A stretch of 64,000 nucleotides of DNA from Spirometra erinaceieuropaei (Eukaryota > Platyhelminthes > Cestoda > Diphyllobothriidea > Diphyllobothriidae), in contig CACRXP010000224.1 of the NCBI GenBank assembly GCA_902702965.1, positions 457,046 to 521,045 on the forward strand, written 5' to 3'. The notes beneath the pieces are model-generated. The model had not been told where the DNA came from and did not search any database. It was given only the letters and a program-made list of their open reading frames with translations. The position numbers were made by a program, and so were the translations under genes. Below, piece after piece: positions 36,489 to 47,432 of the stretch. Every line of letters starts with the position of its first letter. The stretch's first letter is position 1.

Positions 36489-37202
36489 ATATATATATAT
36501 ATATATATTATGATAGTGGGCGCTCACCGATCAGGTTACGGAACATGCTCGTTCCGTTGTGCCTTGGGGCTCAGACTTAAACCCTCGCAGGCAGTCGCAC
36601 AGCGACTAGTGATATATGTTGAGAAGGTGATACCGACAAAGACAAGGGAGACCGGAATGGCCATTTCTGGCTTATTAGCCGTCATCAGCCAGTCATACCC
36701 AACCCCAAGTGTGGATCACTTGAGATTCGAACCCGGGATCTTTGGTCATGGAGTTGAACGCTCTACCATTGAGCCACGGGCCCGTTGTCCTGTCGGTTGT
36801 GATCGGGAATATTAATTATGATAATGGGCGCTCGCCGATCAGGTTACGGAACATGCTCGTTCGGTATCACCTTCTCAACATATATCACTAGTCGCTGTGC
36901 GACTGCCTGCGAGGGTTTAAGTCTGAGCCCCAAGGCACAACGGAACGAGCATGTTTCTTAACCTGATCGGTGAGCGCCCACTATCATAATTAATATTCCC
37001 GATCACAACCGACAGGACAACGGGCCCGTGGCTCAATGGTAGAGCGTTCAACTCCATGACCAAAGATCCCGGGTTCGAATCTCAAGTGATCCACACTTGG
37101 GTTGGGTATGACTGGCTGATGACGGCTAATAAGCCAGAAATGGCCATTCCGGTCTCCCTTGTCTTTGTCGGTATCACCTTCTCAACATATATATATATAT
37201 GT
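36489..37202. mobile_element. Head-to-head SINE pair, near-identical inverted copies
   Basis: Two SINEs lie in inverted orientation: minus at 36,512-36,812 (plus a restart at 36,813-36,863), and plus at about 36,945-37,190. By eye the arms are almost identical over some 290 bases. The tRNA-like heads are at 36,713-36,790 (minus) and 37,018-37,090 (plus), with A-box TGGCTCAATGGTAGAGC and B-box GGGTTCGAATC. They differ from the heads of the other SINE copies. (AT)n microsatellites lie at both outer ends (36,489-36,508 and 37,189-37,202). Confidence 0.85.
37020..37092 (+). tRNA. tRNA-like SINE head (not a working tRNA)
   Basis: GGGCCCGTGGCTCAATGGTA and CCCGGGTTCGAATCTC contain excellent internal RNA polymerase III A and B boxes and a good D-arm. 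The anticodon stem (TTCAACTCCATGACC) does not pair properly, and the acceptor ends do not match. It is duplicated inversely at 36,715-36,788. It serves as a promoter for the SINE and is not a decoding tRNA gene. Confidence 0.6.
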
Positions 37203-37204
37203 AC

Positions 37205-37320
37205 TGGAAAACGGGCAGCCCAAGTATGATTCTGTGCGAAGAAAATAATCATTAATGTGGAGATTTTCGAGACTAGTTCCCCAGCTCGTCGTCAGACTTT
37301 TGGATGATGTACAAAAACTG
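37205..37320 (-). repeat. Hairpin element G, single arm
   Basis: GGGCAGCCCAAGTATGATTC, AGTTCCCCAGCTCGTCGTC and AAAACTGTTAAC follow the order of the left arm of element G at 33.2 kb. On the minus strand it gives a CTGACGAC-hairpin-CGAAAA motif at 37,263-37,296. Confidence 0.55.
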
Positions 37321-37565
37321 TTAACTATTTGACCGTTCCGAACGAGGTATTATATGGTTGGCCGAAGCCTGCGCCAATGAGCATCAAGAATTTTTCGTCA
37401 TCCCCTCGGCATTGGCTGCGCTCGCTTCCATTTGCCCTTCAGACATTTGTATGTGGCATCTACATCGATATGCCAATTGATGCATGCCTCACCTGAGTGC
37501 ATTGCCTCCAGGAATTCGCGGCCTTTCCTCATTGGTCAGGCGCCAACAATAAGGGTTTTCTCCCA

Positions 37566-37877
37566 TTAAAATTTGTGTCCAGTGCCCAGTGTGTGCACAA
37601 CTACATGGGATAGATGTTCTCGTCTCTTCACAGCTAACTGATGCTCATGTATACGGGTTGAGGCAGATTTCCCGGTCTGGCTACAAAAGGCGGCACTAAA
37701 CCTGGAACATATGATCATGTAAACAACACACTTCCTATCGAGATAGCCAACCCCCTCCTTCGGGTGTACAAGCTGTGTACGCAGTGTGGTTGCAGGATGA
37801 TGTGCCACTTGTATGTGGTGCGTTTCAGCTGTCCTTCGACGAGCTCCGATACATTTTTCACGTATAGGAGAGTTCAC
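37566..37877 (-). pseudogene. Penelope-like GIY-YIG endonuclease remnant
   Basis: The minus-strand frame contains CVVYMIICSRFSAAFCSQTG followed by RIHEHQLAVKRRE, then LSHVVVHTLGTGH. This fits the GIY-YIG nuclease of Penelope-like elements: Y of the first motif; QTG..R spacing; a conserved Arg and an HEHQ-like helix; a late His before an amphipathic segment. The second motif, normally YVGQTG or YIG-type, has decayed to FCSQTG, so catalysis is unlikely. The frame is otherwise intact for about 100 codons, but no reverse transcriptase lies upstream within the visible sequence. Confidence 0.65.
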
Positions 37878-37879
37878 CA

Positions 37880-39259
37880 GGTGAATCTTTTTGTTGCCTG
37901 AATGCTGACCCTACAAAATCACAGAAGCGTCTTACATTAAAGAGCTGCGGGCAAGTGGTCAGCGGTAGAGAGGGAAGCGCGCCGGCATGTGTTTGCACCA
38001 TCTCCATCCTCGATCCAACGCTAAGTGTTCAGGACATTCAAACAATTCTATGCAATTCTTGGTCCGTGACACATGGACGTCCATCATTTCCTTCGTAATT
38101 GAGTGCGATTTTCTATTGACTACTTGTACCAAGCGGGTTTCAATTCAGTCTTTCTTAGTACGTTAAAAAAACACGATGCATAGATGTGATTTTCAAACCT
38201 ATCGCCTGTATCTTTACGCGGTTTCGCACGTAAAATCCCCTTTACCCCCATTCCCGTCTTACTCCCAAGTGTTGCGTTAGGTATAAGTTTATATGAGACA
38301 AAAACACCAAGGACGCCGGCCTAGTAGAAAGCACAAACCAAAGTACGAATTATGCTGAAACATTAAAAAAGAATCAAATTGTATCCTACGCATTCAAAGG
38401 TTGATATGGTTTCTTTTTCAAAGCCATCGTTAAGTGCATCTTATGAGTCAACATTTTGCCGAATTGTATTTTAGTCCTCATCAGAACAGAGAGATGTTAA
38501 AGTCTACTCAGTAGCATCTTCAAGGAGACGACTAACGGTCTTTCCAATATACAACTATGCAAATTGGTCATTTTATTTTAATTCCCAACCCTGCTCCAGG
38601 ATCTCATCAGTTTTTCCGCGAAATTGCACGCAACCCGACGACTGCATCGCAGTAGCCACGTACCCTGGAAGACTAAACCGTAAGAGTAGAGCCAACCATG
38701 TCGTGACTTGGGCTCTCAAACGAACATGTTCCATGTTGACGTTAGGTGGGCAGAAAACACCTATTTTATGCCTCTCAGTTTCAGTTTATTTGAGGGAAAT
38801 ATGGGTTTTAAACCTTTGAACTCCCTTCTTGTTACAAGGAAGCGAATTATATCAAAAATTGGAAAATGGAAACATCAAACAGCAACAGAGTTTCTTCACA
38901 TTGGCAAAGTTTTCGAAACCAGACAGATAAACGAATTTTTCCAAGAGTTAAAAACATTAACGTTACTAAATGCGCTCTACAGTAGTCTGTCTATGGATAA
39001 TTGGTGCTATCTCAGTTTCTGAGGGAGACTAATTAAATGCAAACACACATTCAGCATACATGGGACGATAATACAAAACAAACGTTACTGAAATACAGGC
39101 AGTAGTATAACAACCTTATGATCGGCCGAAATTTGAACTGGTTTGCACAAGTTTCATGAGTTTACTGTCCAAAATATTAAATTCCATCAACTGTACTGTG
39201 TTCTATCCCACTGGCGTCTCAGTTGTACCTCAGTTCCAGCATTTGTCCCCACACTTCAG
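37880..39259. other. Intronic, nothing recognised
   Basis: A frame at 38,708-39,022 encodes about 100 residues without family features. The acceptor of the last exon (CCACACTTCAG) lies at its end. Confidence 0.4.
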
Positions 39260-39856
39260 ATCTCAAATTTGGAGGAGATCCGTTCGCAACGCTACCTCAA
39301 CTGCAATGGCATCAAGACAGACGATCTGTTCGGCTTCCTCACCTCCATCGGTCTGCCCATGTACGCCGAGTGTCTTTCAACAGCACTGAATGGCCAACCA
39401 CCAACACCGGGCAATTTGATGGCTCTGAGTGACGCACACCTGGTCTACAGCCTGGGTATTCCGGTTAGCCATGTCAGTCGTATCCGCCAAGAGGCTGCCC
39501 TCATTCCCAAGGGCCTTCTCAGTGCCAATCCGTCAGGACCACCCAGCTCCCTCCTGCTGCACCAGAAGTCCTCCTCTAAGAGTCGAACTTCACGGGCGGG
39601 TGGAGGCGGTTCCTCGGTTACCGGTGCTGTAGCTGTGGGACCCAGTGGAGCAGCCAGTGAGAAGCACCGAAGTGCGGGCGGCGGCGGGGGCGGTGGGGGC
39701 ACGCACCATCATAAGAAGCACTCAGCAGCGAGGAATAATACATCCGTTCTGGGACATGATCCCAACGGGGCTGGTGGCGGTGGTTTATGTGAACGCGCAT
39801 TGCTCCCCCCTGCTGGCGAGGGACTTACTATAGAGAATCTTTGTGACAAAGTATAG
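39260..39856 (+). CDS. SAM-domain protein gene, last exon: SAM domain and C-terminus
   Basis: Phase 0 after the acceptor CCCCACACTTCAG, then 198 codons and a TAG stop. Residues about 10-80 form a SAM (sterile alpha motif) domain. The segments DDLFGFLTSIGLPMYAECL, GNLMALSDAHLVYSLGI and VSRI occupy the expected helices and the hydrophobic core. A loop insertion (NGQPPTPG) lies between helices 2 and 3. SAM domains usually mediate protein-protein oligomerisation. The remaining 110 residues are low complexity: Ser/Arg-rich, Gly-rich, a THHHKKHS run, then an ordered-looking end (GEGLTIENLCDKV). Codons are G/C-rich compared with the flanking intron. Which SAM family it belongs to (scaffold or adaptor types such as SASH, ANKS or Caskin) I cannot say. 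A GTATAG right at the stop could be read as a donor, but the polyadenylation signal nearby favours a terminal exon. Confidence 0.85.
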   Translation: MSNLEEIRSQRYLNCNGIKTDDLFGFLTSIGLPMYAECLSTALNGQPPTPGNLMALSDAHLVYSLGIPVSHVSRIRQEAALIPKGLLSANPSGPPSSLLLHQKSSSKSRTSRAGGGGSSVTGAVAVGPSGAASEKHRSAGGGGGGGGTHHHKKHSAARNNTSVLGHDPNGAGGGGLCERALLPPAGEGLTIENLCDKV

Positions 39857-39961
39857 GGATTGAGAAATGCAACCAAAGCAACTCTGTGTCTAAGACAAAC
39901 AGGAAAACAAGAAGGGCACGTTTTTTGCAATCAGAAAGACCAAGAAGCTTGTCCATGTTCA

Positions 39962-39967
39962 AATAAA
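39962..39967 (+). terminator. Polyadenylation signal of the SAM-domain gene
   Basis: AATAAA lies 106 bases after the stop codon, followed by T-rich sequence. It is the first canonical hexamer downstream and supports 39,260-39,856 being the final exon. Confidence 0.5.
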
Positions 39968-39969
39968 CT

Positions 39970-40459
39970 CTTTTAAAGCATTATGACTCATACAGCCCAA
40001 CCAGGGTGTGATTTCGACAATCCGGCAGTGGACCATTTTCTAATTGTTGTGTTACTCTCCCTCTCTCTCTCTCTAAATACCCACAATTTGACAAAAGGGC
40101 ACAATCAGATTAATTCTTCTCTATCATTCAACCTAGGCGGACACACTTTTTCACAAGTAGTAGAGTGTTAAAATACTGGCTAAATGGGATTCCTTTCAAA
40201 AAAGCAATATGTAAACAGGGCTTGGACTTCGGACCTCCCAGTACCTGCTGTGCTGTACGGTTCTGACAAGGGTTGGCAAACGCTTCCAAATTCAGGATTA
40301 AGATTAATTCTTGGCCTCAAATGCGATATTAGCTCTCGAAAGCGCTTGTCAGTATTTGTGCCTATTATGGCGAGCGCAAGCGATGCAGAGTCACGGTCCA
40401 GAGCAAAAGAAAGACGTGGCTACGCACATAGCAGCAGACCAAGCCGTCAGCGAAATACA
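39970..40459. other. Intergenic, nothing recognised
   Basis: A (CT)n tract lies at about 40,058-40,074. No gene signals. Confidence 0.4.
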
Positions 40460-40890
40460 CGCTTGTGCTATGCTAATATCAACAAACCATGGCCCTCGCA
40501 GCCTGGTATGCGCTAGCAGATCCCTGACACCTGATTCCCTGCCGGTAGATGCATTTGCGCTCCCGCTGAGTATACAGGTGGTGGGTATGGTTGCCCAGTC
40601 ATCATCCTCGTCCTGCTGACACCTGTTGGGATGTTGTTGTTGCTGGCGAAAATTCCTCGTCAAGTCTATGTTGCGAACCAGGAGGTGTGGTGGCACTCCT
40701 AGGTGCGGGTCCGGCCGTGCCAACCACCTACGCCCTCCGGTCTTCTTGACTCTGTCTTGACACCGGGTCCAGGTGGGAAGTGGGGAAGAGAGTGTGCGGC
40801 GGATGCTGTGCAAGTCTGCTGTCACTATAAACTAATTCACTCACAAGTCACCGTCCCTGTCTCGCCTTGCTGAGGAGCGCGCGATGAACA
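40460..40890. repeat. Dispersed repeat family D, copy 2
   Basis: A full-length copy running from GCTAATATCAACAAACCATG-like sequence through CTGCCGGTAGATGC, CCGCTGAGTATACAGG, TCTTCTTGACTCTGTC and CTATAAACTAATTCACTC to GAACATCGTCG. It is closest to the copy at 56.2 kb. Frames across it (40,184-40,619 plus; 40,391-40,825 minus) are not shared with other copies. Confidence 0.75.
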
Positions 40891-41224
40891 TCGTCGAAAC
40901 CGACGGTCAAACTCATGTAACTGCAGCATCGGGCCTTTGCTCACGCACGCAGACCAATCAGTAGCCCGGTCGAACATTCGAGCTTTTTCCGCGATGCGAT
41001 TCGCGCACACGCATTGCCCAATCCGCAACCAGCACGCCACAGACCGGGATGTTCTAGATCGCTCAGAGCCCCAAATGATTTAAGGGGTCTTTTGCGGAAC
41101 TAAAAAACTGCGTGTTCACAGGCTGTGGGAAGAAAATTAATTGTTCCCAGTACACACTTTTCTTCCCTACCGCCTACCTGCTACACTGCGCACTCTTCTT
41201 TTATATACATATTCACCCAACTGT

Positions 41225-41325
41225 GAAAATCTTGGCGCATTGGTGGGATTCGAACCCGCGACAGCAAGGGGAGGGTTTTAGTACTGTCAACTTCCTAGCC
41301 ACCTGTGCTACGAGAACCCACCGGA
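41225..41325 (-). tRNA. tRNA-like sequence (pseudogene or SINE head)
   Basis: The minus strand reads GGTGGGTTCTCGTAGCACAG, then GTCGCGGGTTCGAATCCCAC. It has a perfect B-box (GGTTCGAATCC) and a passable A-box. The acceptor ends do not pair and the anticodon arm is too long, so it is more likely a tRNA-derived repeat than a functional tRNA. Confidence 0.4.
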
Positions 41326-42289
41326 AAAAGTGAGTTTAATCACATTTGGGTCAAGTTATCCGCCAAACCTACTGCAACGTCTGGAATCTACCAAAACTGG
41401 TTCAGTAAACTGACTGCCCAAGCAGGATTTCTTAAGTTATCCACCTAAAACTAACCAGATTACTATCCGGCTCTCGTAATTAATAGATGTTTTGGCTGAT
41501 TTTAAATGACTCATATTGACCCAACTGTGAAAAACTTCTCTTTTAATGACGACGCTTCAAAAGTAAGCATCCATGTTTTACAGTGTTTGTTTCGTAGGCT
41601 AAAGTCCGTTCATGCTCGGCTCCGCAAGAAGGGCAATATAGAGTCGGTAAAAGCAACGCCTCATTTTGCAGAAATTTTTTGAACTTCGATGATGCCCTTA
41701 CACATGGTTAGTGCCCTTTGAAGTTGACATTGTAGAGGAACAACTTAAATACGTCGCTAAACAACACGCAGTTTGGAAAGTTGTATGATCTCAGTTTATC
41801 TCCAGTCCCTCGACGGGTGTGATACGCTTACATTTCTCGAACCTCTGACAGGCAGTCGGGATTCCAGTAAATCTATCGTCTGCCATCCGCATATATTACA
41901 ATAGAGATAGGATCCCATTGCAGGCGCTAAAATATGGAGCCCACTACTTGTTAAGTTCCTCAAAGGTCTTCGGCGGCTTGGTAAACCTAGTGCAAGAGTC
42001 AGTGTAAAAATGGGTCAGAGTCGACCTCTTTAGCAGCGTCGTTGTACACAAAGAACTAGTGAGAACCACTGACAGTCCTGCTGTAGCTGCTTTCTCAGGC
42101 AAAACGACAAATAACTGAAATGACCAATGGTAGCCGCCTGTAACAGACCGTTTCATTTGCTGTCTTTCGAATTTGCCAAATGATTTCGCAAGAGAGGTGG
42201 TTTAACGCAATTCCTGCTACGGTGAAGGGCGAGGTCTTAAGAAATGCTATTTGCTACAAATAGAGATATTGTGCTTCCTGCTTAATCCT
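41326..42289. other. Intergenic, nothing recognised
   Basis: No frame, RNA gene or shared repeat recognised. Confidence 0.4.
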
Positions 42290-42324
42290 GCCAAGCCGAC
42301 CATATACGAGCCCCAAGTTGTGGG

Positions 42325-42495
42325 ACGTGACTGGTGAAAGTGAGTCCAGTTGGTGACTTCATCGAACGCTGTACCAGATGAGCTACGGGAGCTGTAGTCT
42401 GTCCAGCTATGATCAGAATTATCCTGCGTCAAGTGGAAGTTCGCTTTTGGTAGGACTGGCTGACGACGGCGAATAAACAGCCGCTGTGAGAGTTT
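42325..42495. repeat. Decayed SINE or tRNA-like fragments
   Basis: On the minus strand CCCGTAGCTCATCTGGTACA (about 42,365-42,395) fits an RNA polymerase III A-box in a tRNA-like context. Immediately downstream on the plus strand GACTGGCTGACGACGGCGAA (42,454) matches the SINE body seen at 24.3 and 32.5 kb. The opposite orientations suggest two fragments joined. Confidence 0.45.
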
Positions 42496-42554
42496 AAAAC
42501 CGGATCTTCAAGAGGAAAGATGAACGATCCCTGATGAAAGGGGAGTCGTGACTA

Positions 42555-42730
42555 TTCATAGGTATGCGGTAGCATGGCTACTGCATCCTATAAATACTGC
42601 AGCCGCATGTGCATGAACCACCCTTATCTGCTTATGTCTCTGATGCTGGGCTCGAGCACGAATCCGAAACTTCCGACTAATAAAGCTCTTGTCCCAGCGA
42701 CTGTGTCTTCCTCTTCAAAAGACGAGATAC
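42555..42730 (+). repeat. Dispersed repeat family C, fragment
   Basis: GGCTACTGCATCCTATAAAT, ACCACCCTTATCTGC and GAGCACGAATCCGAAAC match 22.95 kb and the opening of the longer units at 44.93 and 49.01 kb. Confidence 0.6.
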
Positions 42731-43067
42731 TCGCAGCCAATTCCGAAATCAATGTAATTGCTCACAATAGGACGGTTGATTTGATAGGTGAAAGGGCTGA
42801 AAGTATGTGCCGGCTGGGCTTAAAAGCAGTTTTTTCTTCGTTATGAAACATCATGCGTCCTATTGTCTTGACAGTTAGTCCTCCCATAGGGATAGCGTTG
42901 TGCAACCATTTTCCCTAAATTGTCCTATTAACTAAGACTAAAGGCAAAATAAATTGGAGATCAACAAGCACATTGTGGACTGGAATGACCATTCCGACCT
43001 ACTTGCTATCGCTGATAGAAGCGAATAGGCAAATTCTAGGGAGAAGAGGGAGAAGAAGAAACGATCG

Positions 43068-43547
43068 TTGGAACAGGTGTTTCTCGCCCGATATTTCGGA
43101 TTTTCACGCAAATTCACCACCACAGACACTCACAGATACTGGAGGCACAAAAAGAGCAACTGCAATTGTAAAAATTCAGGTAGAAAAGTGATCCGGACGC
43201 AAGTAGCCGAGCGTGCACCAGCAATGTGGCGAAGGAGTAGCGTTAGCTCTCACGTAGCAGCTCATTCTACAAGATCCAACTACATCTTCACGCTTGACAA
43301 GGTAAAAATCCTCGTAAGAGTCGACAACTGCGTGAGTCGCGAGCCGCTTGAGTCATTTTTTTCCGGTCTACAGTCAGTTAACAAGCGCAGTTGCCCCCCA
43401 CCACCACAAGCCAAACGGGGATGGCGCGGGCCACCGTCACTTGCAACGACAGCAAGCAAAATGCCTGAGTCATTTTCACACGAAGAATCAATAAGAGAGA
43501 TTAATTTAACGCAACTTACGACTCGAGTGCAGCCTGGGAAGCCCTAA
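43068..43547 (+). pseudogene. Penelope-like element C-terminal remnant, open frame
   Basis: A frame open over 159 codons includes SSVSSHVAAHSTRSNYIFTL, then SREPLESFFSGLQSVNKRS. This is the segment after the GIY-YIG core in Penelope-like elements (HVAxH...; RELLESWFSGPQSINK-like). It is the best-preserved of the three tails of this subfamily in the window. The endonuclease core and reverse transcriptase are missing upstream, where the sequence is family C and unrelated DNA. It ends next to foldback copy 4. Confidence 0.55.
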
Positions 43548-43617
43548 TCACATCAGATGAACCGCCGGCAATGAAGTCGGGTGTTGATATTTACTTTAGG
43601 CATGAGGTCGCCTTTCA

Positions 43618-44927
43618 GGTACAGTAGGTGGGCTAACTCATGAAATGTCGGCCGAAATTTCGAAATGTATTTTCGTTTCGAAAAGATTAATTAAGTAGGG
43701 TTGTAAAACTAGTCAACCTGCAACAGGATTCTATGATATTTCACTACCTAAGGGTGTAGGCTTTTGAATGAACTTCTTTCCGACTGCATGCAAAAAGTAT
43801 ACTCTGCAAAAATGACTACTTAGGTAGCATGCAATTTTCTCATTGATTTTCGATGCCCTTGAAAATGCAATTATATTTCGTGGAAAACATGCGTTAAAAT
43901 ATTCTTTCTTTTGCTCATTCGGTAGAAAATGGCGTCGTTTTCCAATTTCATAATCAAAGGACGGGTGTAATTCGGTTTTTAAAAAGTTAATAATTGTGAG
44001 ATTTTTAATACCGTGAAATCGCCATTCATAAAGCGTCATGTCTTTGCATTTACCAATGTGGCTTGTAAAGTAAACAATATGGCTCAAATTCACCGCTAAA
44101 TTTTATTAACCCCATATAGTCTCCTCTTAACGCCGTAGAGAAACGTATGGTTTTCGTACCCGGAAAATATACGGTTTTCAGTTTGGAAACCCTGAATGCA
44201 GATGTAACGGCAGGACGGGTTCAAAATTATTCGGGAATTGGAAAACCTTTTGAAAACCGAATTACACCCTTCTTTAGACTATAAAATTGAAAGAAGGTGT
44301 AACTTTCTACCAAATGAACGAAGGAATGACTATTATTATGCATGTTTTCAATGAACTATAATTGAATTTTTAAGGATATCGAAAATCAATTAGAAGATTA
44401 GTAGATCAATATAATTTAGGTCTGTAGATTCAGACCCTACTGATCTACTTTAAATTCTGCAAAAAGTGCGTGTATGGGCTTTTACTTAGTAGCTGTGCTG
44501 TTAGTATGGTATATCCCTACCCTAATGTATCCTACTAGCTGCCTGTCGGCAGTAAATGAACATTATGAGAATCATACCCTCCCTTCGAGTATACAATTGG
44601 AAGAAGACGTAATTTTTTACCGAAAGAATGGGAGAATGAATATGTGTATGCATGTTTTCTATGAAATTTAATTGAATTTTTAAGGGCATCGAAAATCAGT
44701 GAGACAATTTCATGCTTCTTACGTAGTTATTTTGCAGAGCATATTTCTTGTATGCAGTCGGAAATAAGTTCATTCGAAAGAATGCCCTCTGAGGCAAATG
44801 GATCATTATTGAATTATGCTGCACAATGTTTGGTTTTACAACCATACTTAATTAATCTTTTTTAAACGGAAACGCATTTCGGAATTTCTGTTGACATTTC
44901 ATGAGTTAGCCCACCTACTGTACGACC
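43618..44927. repeat. Foldback repeat, AAGTAG family, full-length copy 4
   Basis: Termini are TACAGTAGGTGGGCTAACTC and its complement GAGTTAGCCCACCTACTGTA. The arms carry TTCGTTTCGAAAAGATTAAT, GACTACTTAGGTAGCATG and TTTTCGATGCCCTTGAAAA with complements on the other side. The right half holds an extra insertion of about 170 bases (44,400-44,570). No transposase frame. Confidence 0.85.
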
Positions 44928-45790
44928 TATAATTACCATGCTCTTTTTACCTCAGTCATCCTTATTTGCGGCTATCTCTGGTAAAGGGTTCGAGCCAGAA
45001 TCCGAAATTTCCTGTGAATAAACTTTTTGTCCAGCGATCACATACGTTTCTTGCTGTCGTCGGCCTGAAACGGCGATGACTTATGAACTGGAGTCGAGTC
45101 AGTTAATCTACCTGCCTTTGAATCGAGCCCCCGATCACACTATCACTCCTGTCAGCTGGGAATGGAACGTCGAATGCGAGAACGCTGACTTGATTGAAGG
45201 ATGGAACCTGTGGTAAATCTATACTGGAAGTTCGCGGCAAAACAGCCATAATTTTTCCGCTGGGAGGGATTAATATGGTGTTTATTTTGTGGCCACCAAG
45301 ATCTGTTCAACAGTCGTTGATTAGTCCAAGAGCCATTAAACTCCGATCAAACACAGAGTTTTGCTTTTCCTTAGTGGAAGGGCCTTCGGTAGAATTGGAA
45401 GATATTCTACAGCACTGCCCAAGAAGCAAGGTTTTGAAGTGCATTCATCGGTGTATATAAATGGACACGTACAAACCAAGAGTTAATTTGAACTTGCCAT
45501 GCCTAAAACGGTCAGTATGGGTCTTTTGAGACTCTTTCAAATTAGTTCACTTAGTCGCACTCTTTTAAACGTATTTCGGTTTTCTGAAATCGAAAAAATT
45601 CACACTTGGAGACCTTATGATACGAATGAACATTTTAATGGCTAATCTTTAGAACTGATGCGTTTGGACACCTAAATTTTCATTAAACTCATGACTGAAG
45701 GTGACAAATTAATCCGTCTTTTATGGTTTATAGGCACACTCGCCTCGGACCTCGGATCTCATACTACCTAGCTAGATAGCTAGGTCCGTG
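44928..45790 (+). repeat. Dispersed repeat family C, long unit 1
   Basis: About 850 bases directly repeated at 49,010-49,870: CTATAATTACCATGCTC, TATCTCTGGTAAAGGG, GAGTCGAGTCAGTTAATC, GTGGCCACCAAGATCTG, GGAAGGGCCTTCGGTA and TCACTTAGTCGCACTCTTTT in the same order. Inside is a short frame (45,274-45,460), MVFILWPPRSVQQSL and on, shared with the other unit. I do not recognise the peptide, and conservation is no higher than that of the surrounding DNA. Confidence 0.8.
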
Positions 45791-45851
45791 TGAACAACAG
45801 ATCTGTCGGTTGGGCATGTGGTCTCTTATTATTATTATTAGTAATGAATAT

Positions 45852-46855
45852 ATACAGTAAGCGGGCTAACTCATGAAAGCTCAACAGAAATTCCGAAATG
45901 AGTTTTCGTCTCGAAAAGATTAATTAAGTAGTGTTGTAAAATCAACCATTATGCAGCATAATTCTATAATATTTCAGCTACAACAGAAAGCCGACTTTCG
46001 AAAAAAACTTTATTTCAGCTAAATCCGCAAACCATACTCCGTAAAATGTGTCTACTTAAATGGCATGCATTTTTTCCTTGATTTTCGATGCCCTTAAAGA
46101 CTCAATTACATTTCAGTGAAAACACGCATAACAATATTTATTCTTTTGCTCATTCAGTAAAAAATAAAGTTTTCTTTTAATTTTACACGTGAAGGAAGGG
46201 TATACTTTGGATTTATAAAACTTTTTTGATTCCCGAATAGTTTCGAACACGGCCTGCCGTTACACTTGCATTCAGGCTTCCCAAACTACAAGCCGTTTAA
46301 TTTCCGCGCACGGAAAACGGCACATTTCTCTCCGGTCATAAGGGGGGAAAATATAGGGTTCACTAAATTTAGCATTGGATTTGACTTATATTGTTAACTT
46401 TACGGGCCACATTGGTAAATGCAGAGACATGACGTTTTATGAGGAACCATTTCACGGTATTAAAAATTTCACAATTGGAAACTTTTTGAAAACGGACTTA
46501 TACCCTTTCTTTGAGTGTAAGATTGAAAGAAGACGTAATTTGCTACCAAATGAGCAAAAGAATGAATATTTATATGCATGCCTTCCACGAAATATAATTG
46601 AGTCTTTAAGGGCATCGAAAATTAATGAAAAAGTGCATGCTATTTAAGTAGACACTTTTTACGGAGTATGGTTTTTTGGATTTAGCCGCAATAAAGTTTG
46701 TTCGAAAGCCGGCATTCTGGGGTAACTGAATTAATATAGAATTATGCTGCATGATGGTTTGTTTGACAACTCTACTTAATTAATCTTTTCGAAACGAAAA
46801 CGCATTTCGGAATTTTGGCTGACATTTCATTAGTTAGCCCACCTACTGTATGTGT
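45852..46855. repeat. Foldback repeat, AAGTAG family, full-length copy 5
   Basis: Termini are TACAGTAAGCGGGCTAACTC and GTTAGCCCACCTACTGTATG. Arms of about 450 bases: CGAAAAGATTAATTAAGTAG, TTGATTTTCGATGCCCTTAA and complements. Structurally this is the cleanest copy. The frame at 46,375-46,647 simply reads through the right arm. Confidence 0.87.
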
Positions 46856-46869
46856 GTGTCAAAAAGGCC

Positions 46870-47412
46870 AGTGACCCTAACTGTTGTGGTTAAGATCTTG
46901 CCTGATCCTATTCTGTACGTTCGCCAGCTTGTTACCGACGACGACGAAAGTTGTGCCATATGACGTACTGATGATCGGTAGCAACCGTTAACCAGCTGCC
47001 TGCGTCTGACATGTTGCACTTTTAGTGAGCTGCTTACGTAATTAATATATGTATAATATATATATGATAAACGTATATATCAGAGGAGCGACGACAGTTT
47101 CTGGGGTAGATTTGTACAAAAATGCTTCGGGCTCGTTTGCCTTCATTCAGTCAATCATAACCCTGACCACTAGCTGGGTCCGGAAACACAAACATGAGGT
47201 CATACACCTGGCGCCGACTGACTGAATAAAGGCAACCATGCCCGAAACAGTTCTGTATCAATCTATCCGAAGACTCTGTTGTCTCCCCCCCTGCTAACAT
47301 AGTTGGGCCGACTGCGGCCTGGTAGACGGTTGCCTGTGCGTGACTCCTATGACCCATACGGGGCTTGCTTGCTACGGGAGGCCAGTGGATCCGTGAGCAT
47401 CCATTCCTGAGT
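46870..47412. repeat. Dispersed repeat family E with internal palindrome, copy 2
   Basis: Shares TGACGTACTGATGATCGGTA, GCTGCCTGCGTCTG, GGCTCGTTTGCCTTCATTC and CCATTCCTGAGTG with 35.6-36.3 kb. Its centre is palindromic: CGACGACAGTTTCTGGGG ... CATTCAGTCA is mirrored by TGACTGAATAAAGGCAACC ... GAAGACTCTGTTGTC (about 47,090-47,290). Flanked by AT-rich microsatellite sequence on both sides. Confidence 0.75.
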
Positions 47413-47432
47413 GTATATATATATATATGATG

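Noticed and set aside
36715..37092. Two tRNA-like sequences that could be called tRNA genes
   Set aside because: Good A and B boxes but unpaired anticodon and acceptor stems, and both sit at SINE heads. Treated as SINE promoters.
40184..40825. Overlapping frames of 102-144 codons on both strands
   Set aside because: They lie in repeat D, and the other D copies do not keep these frames open.
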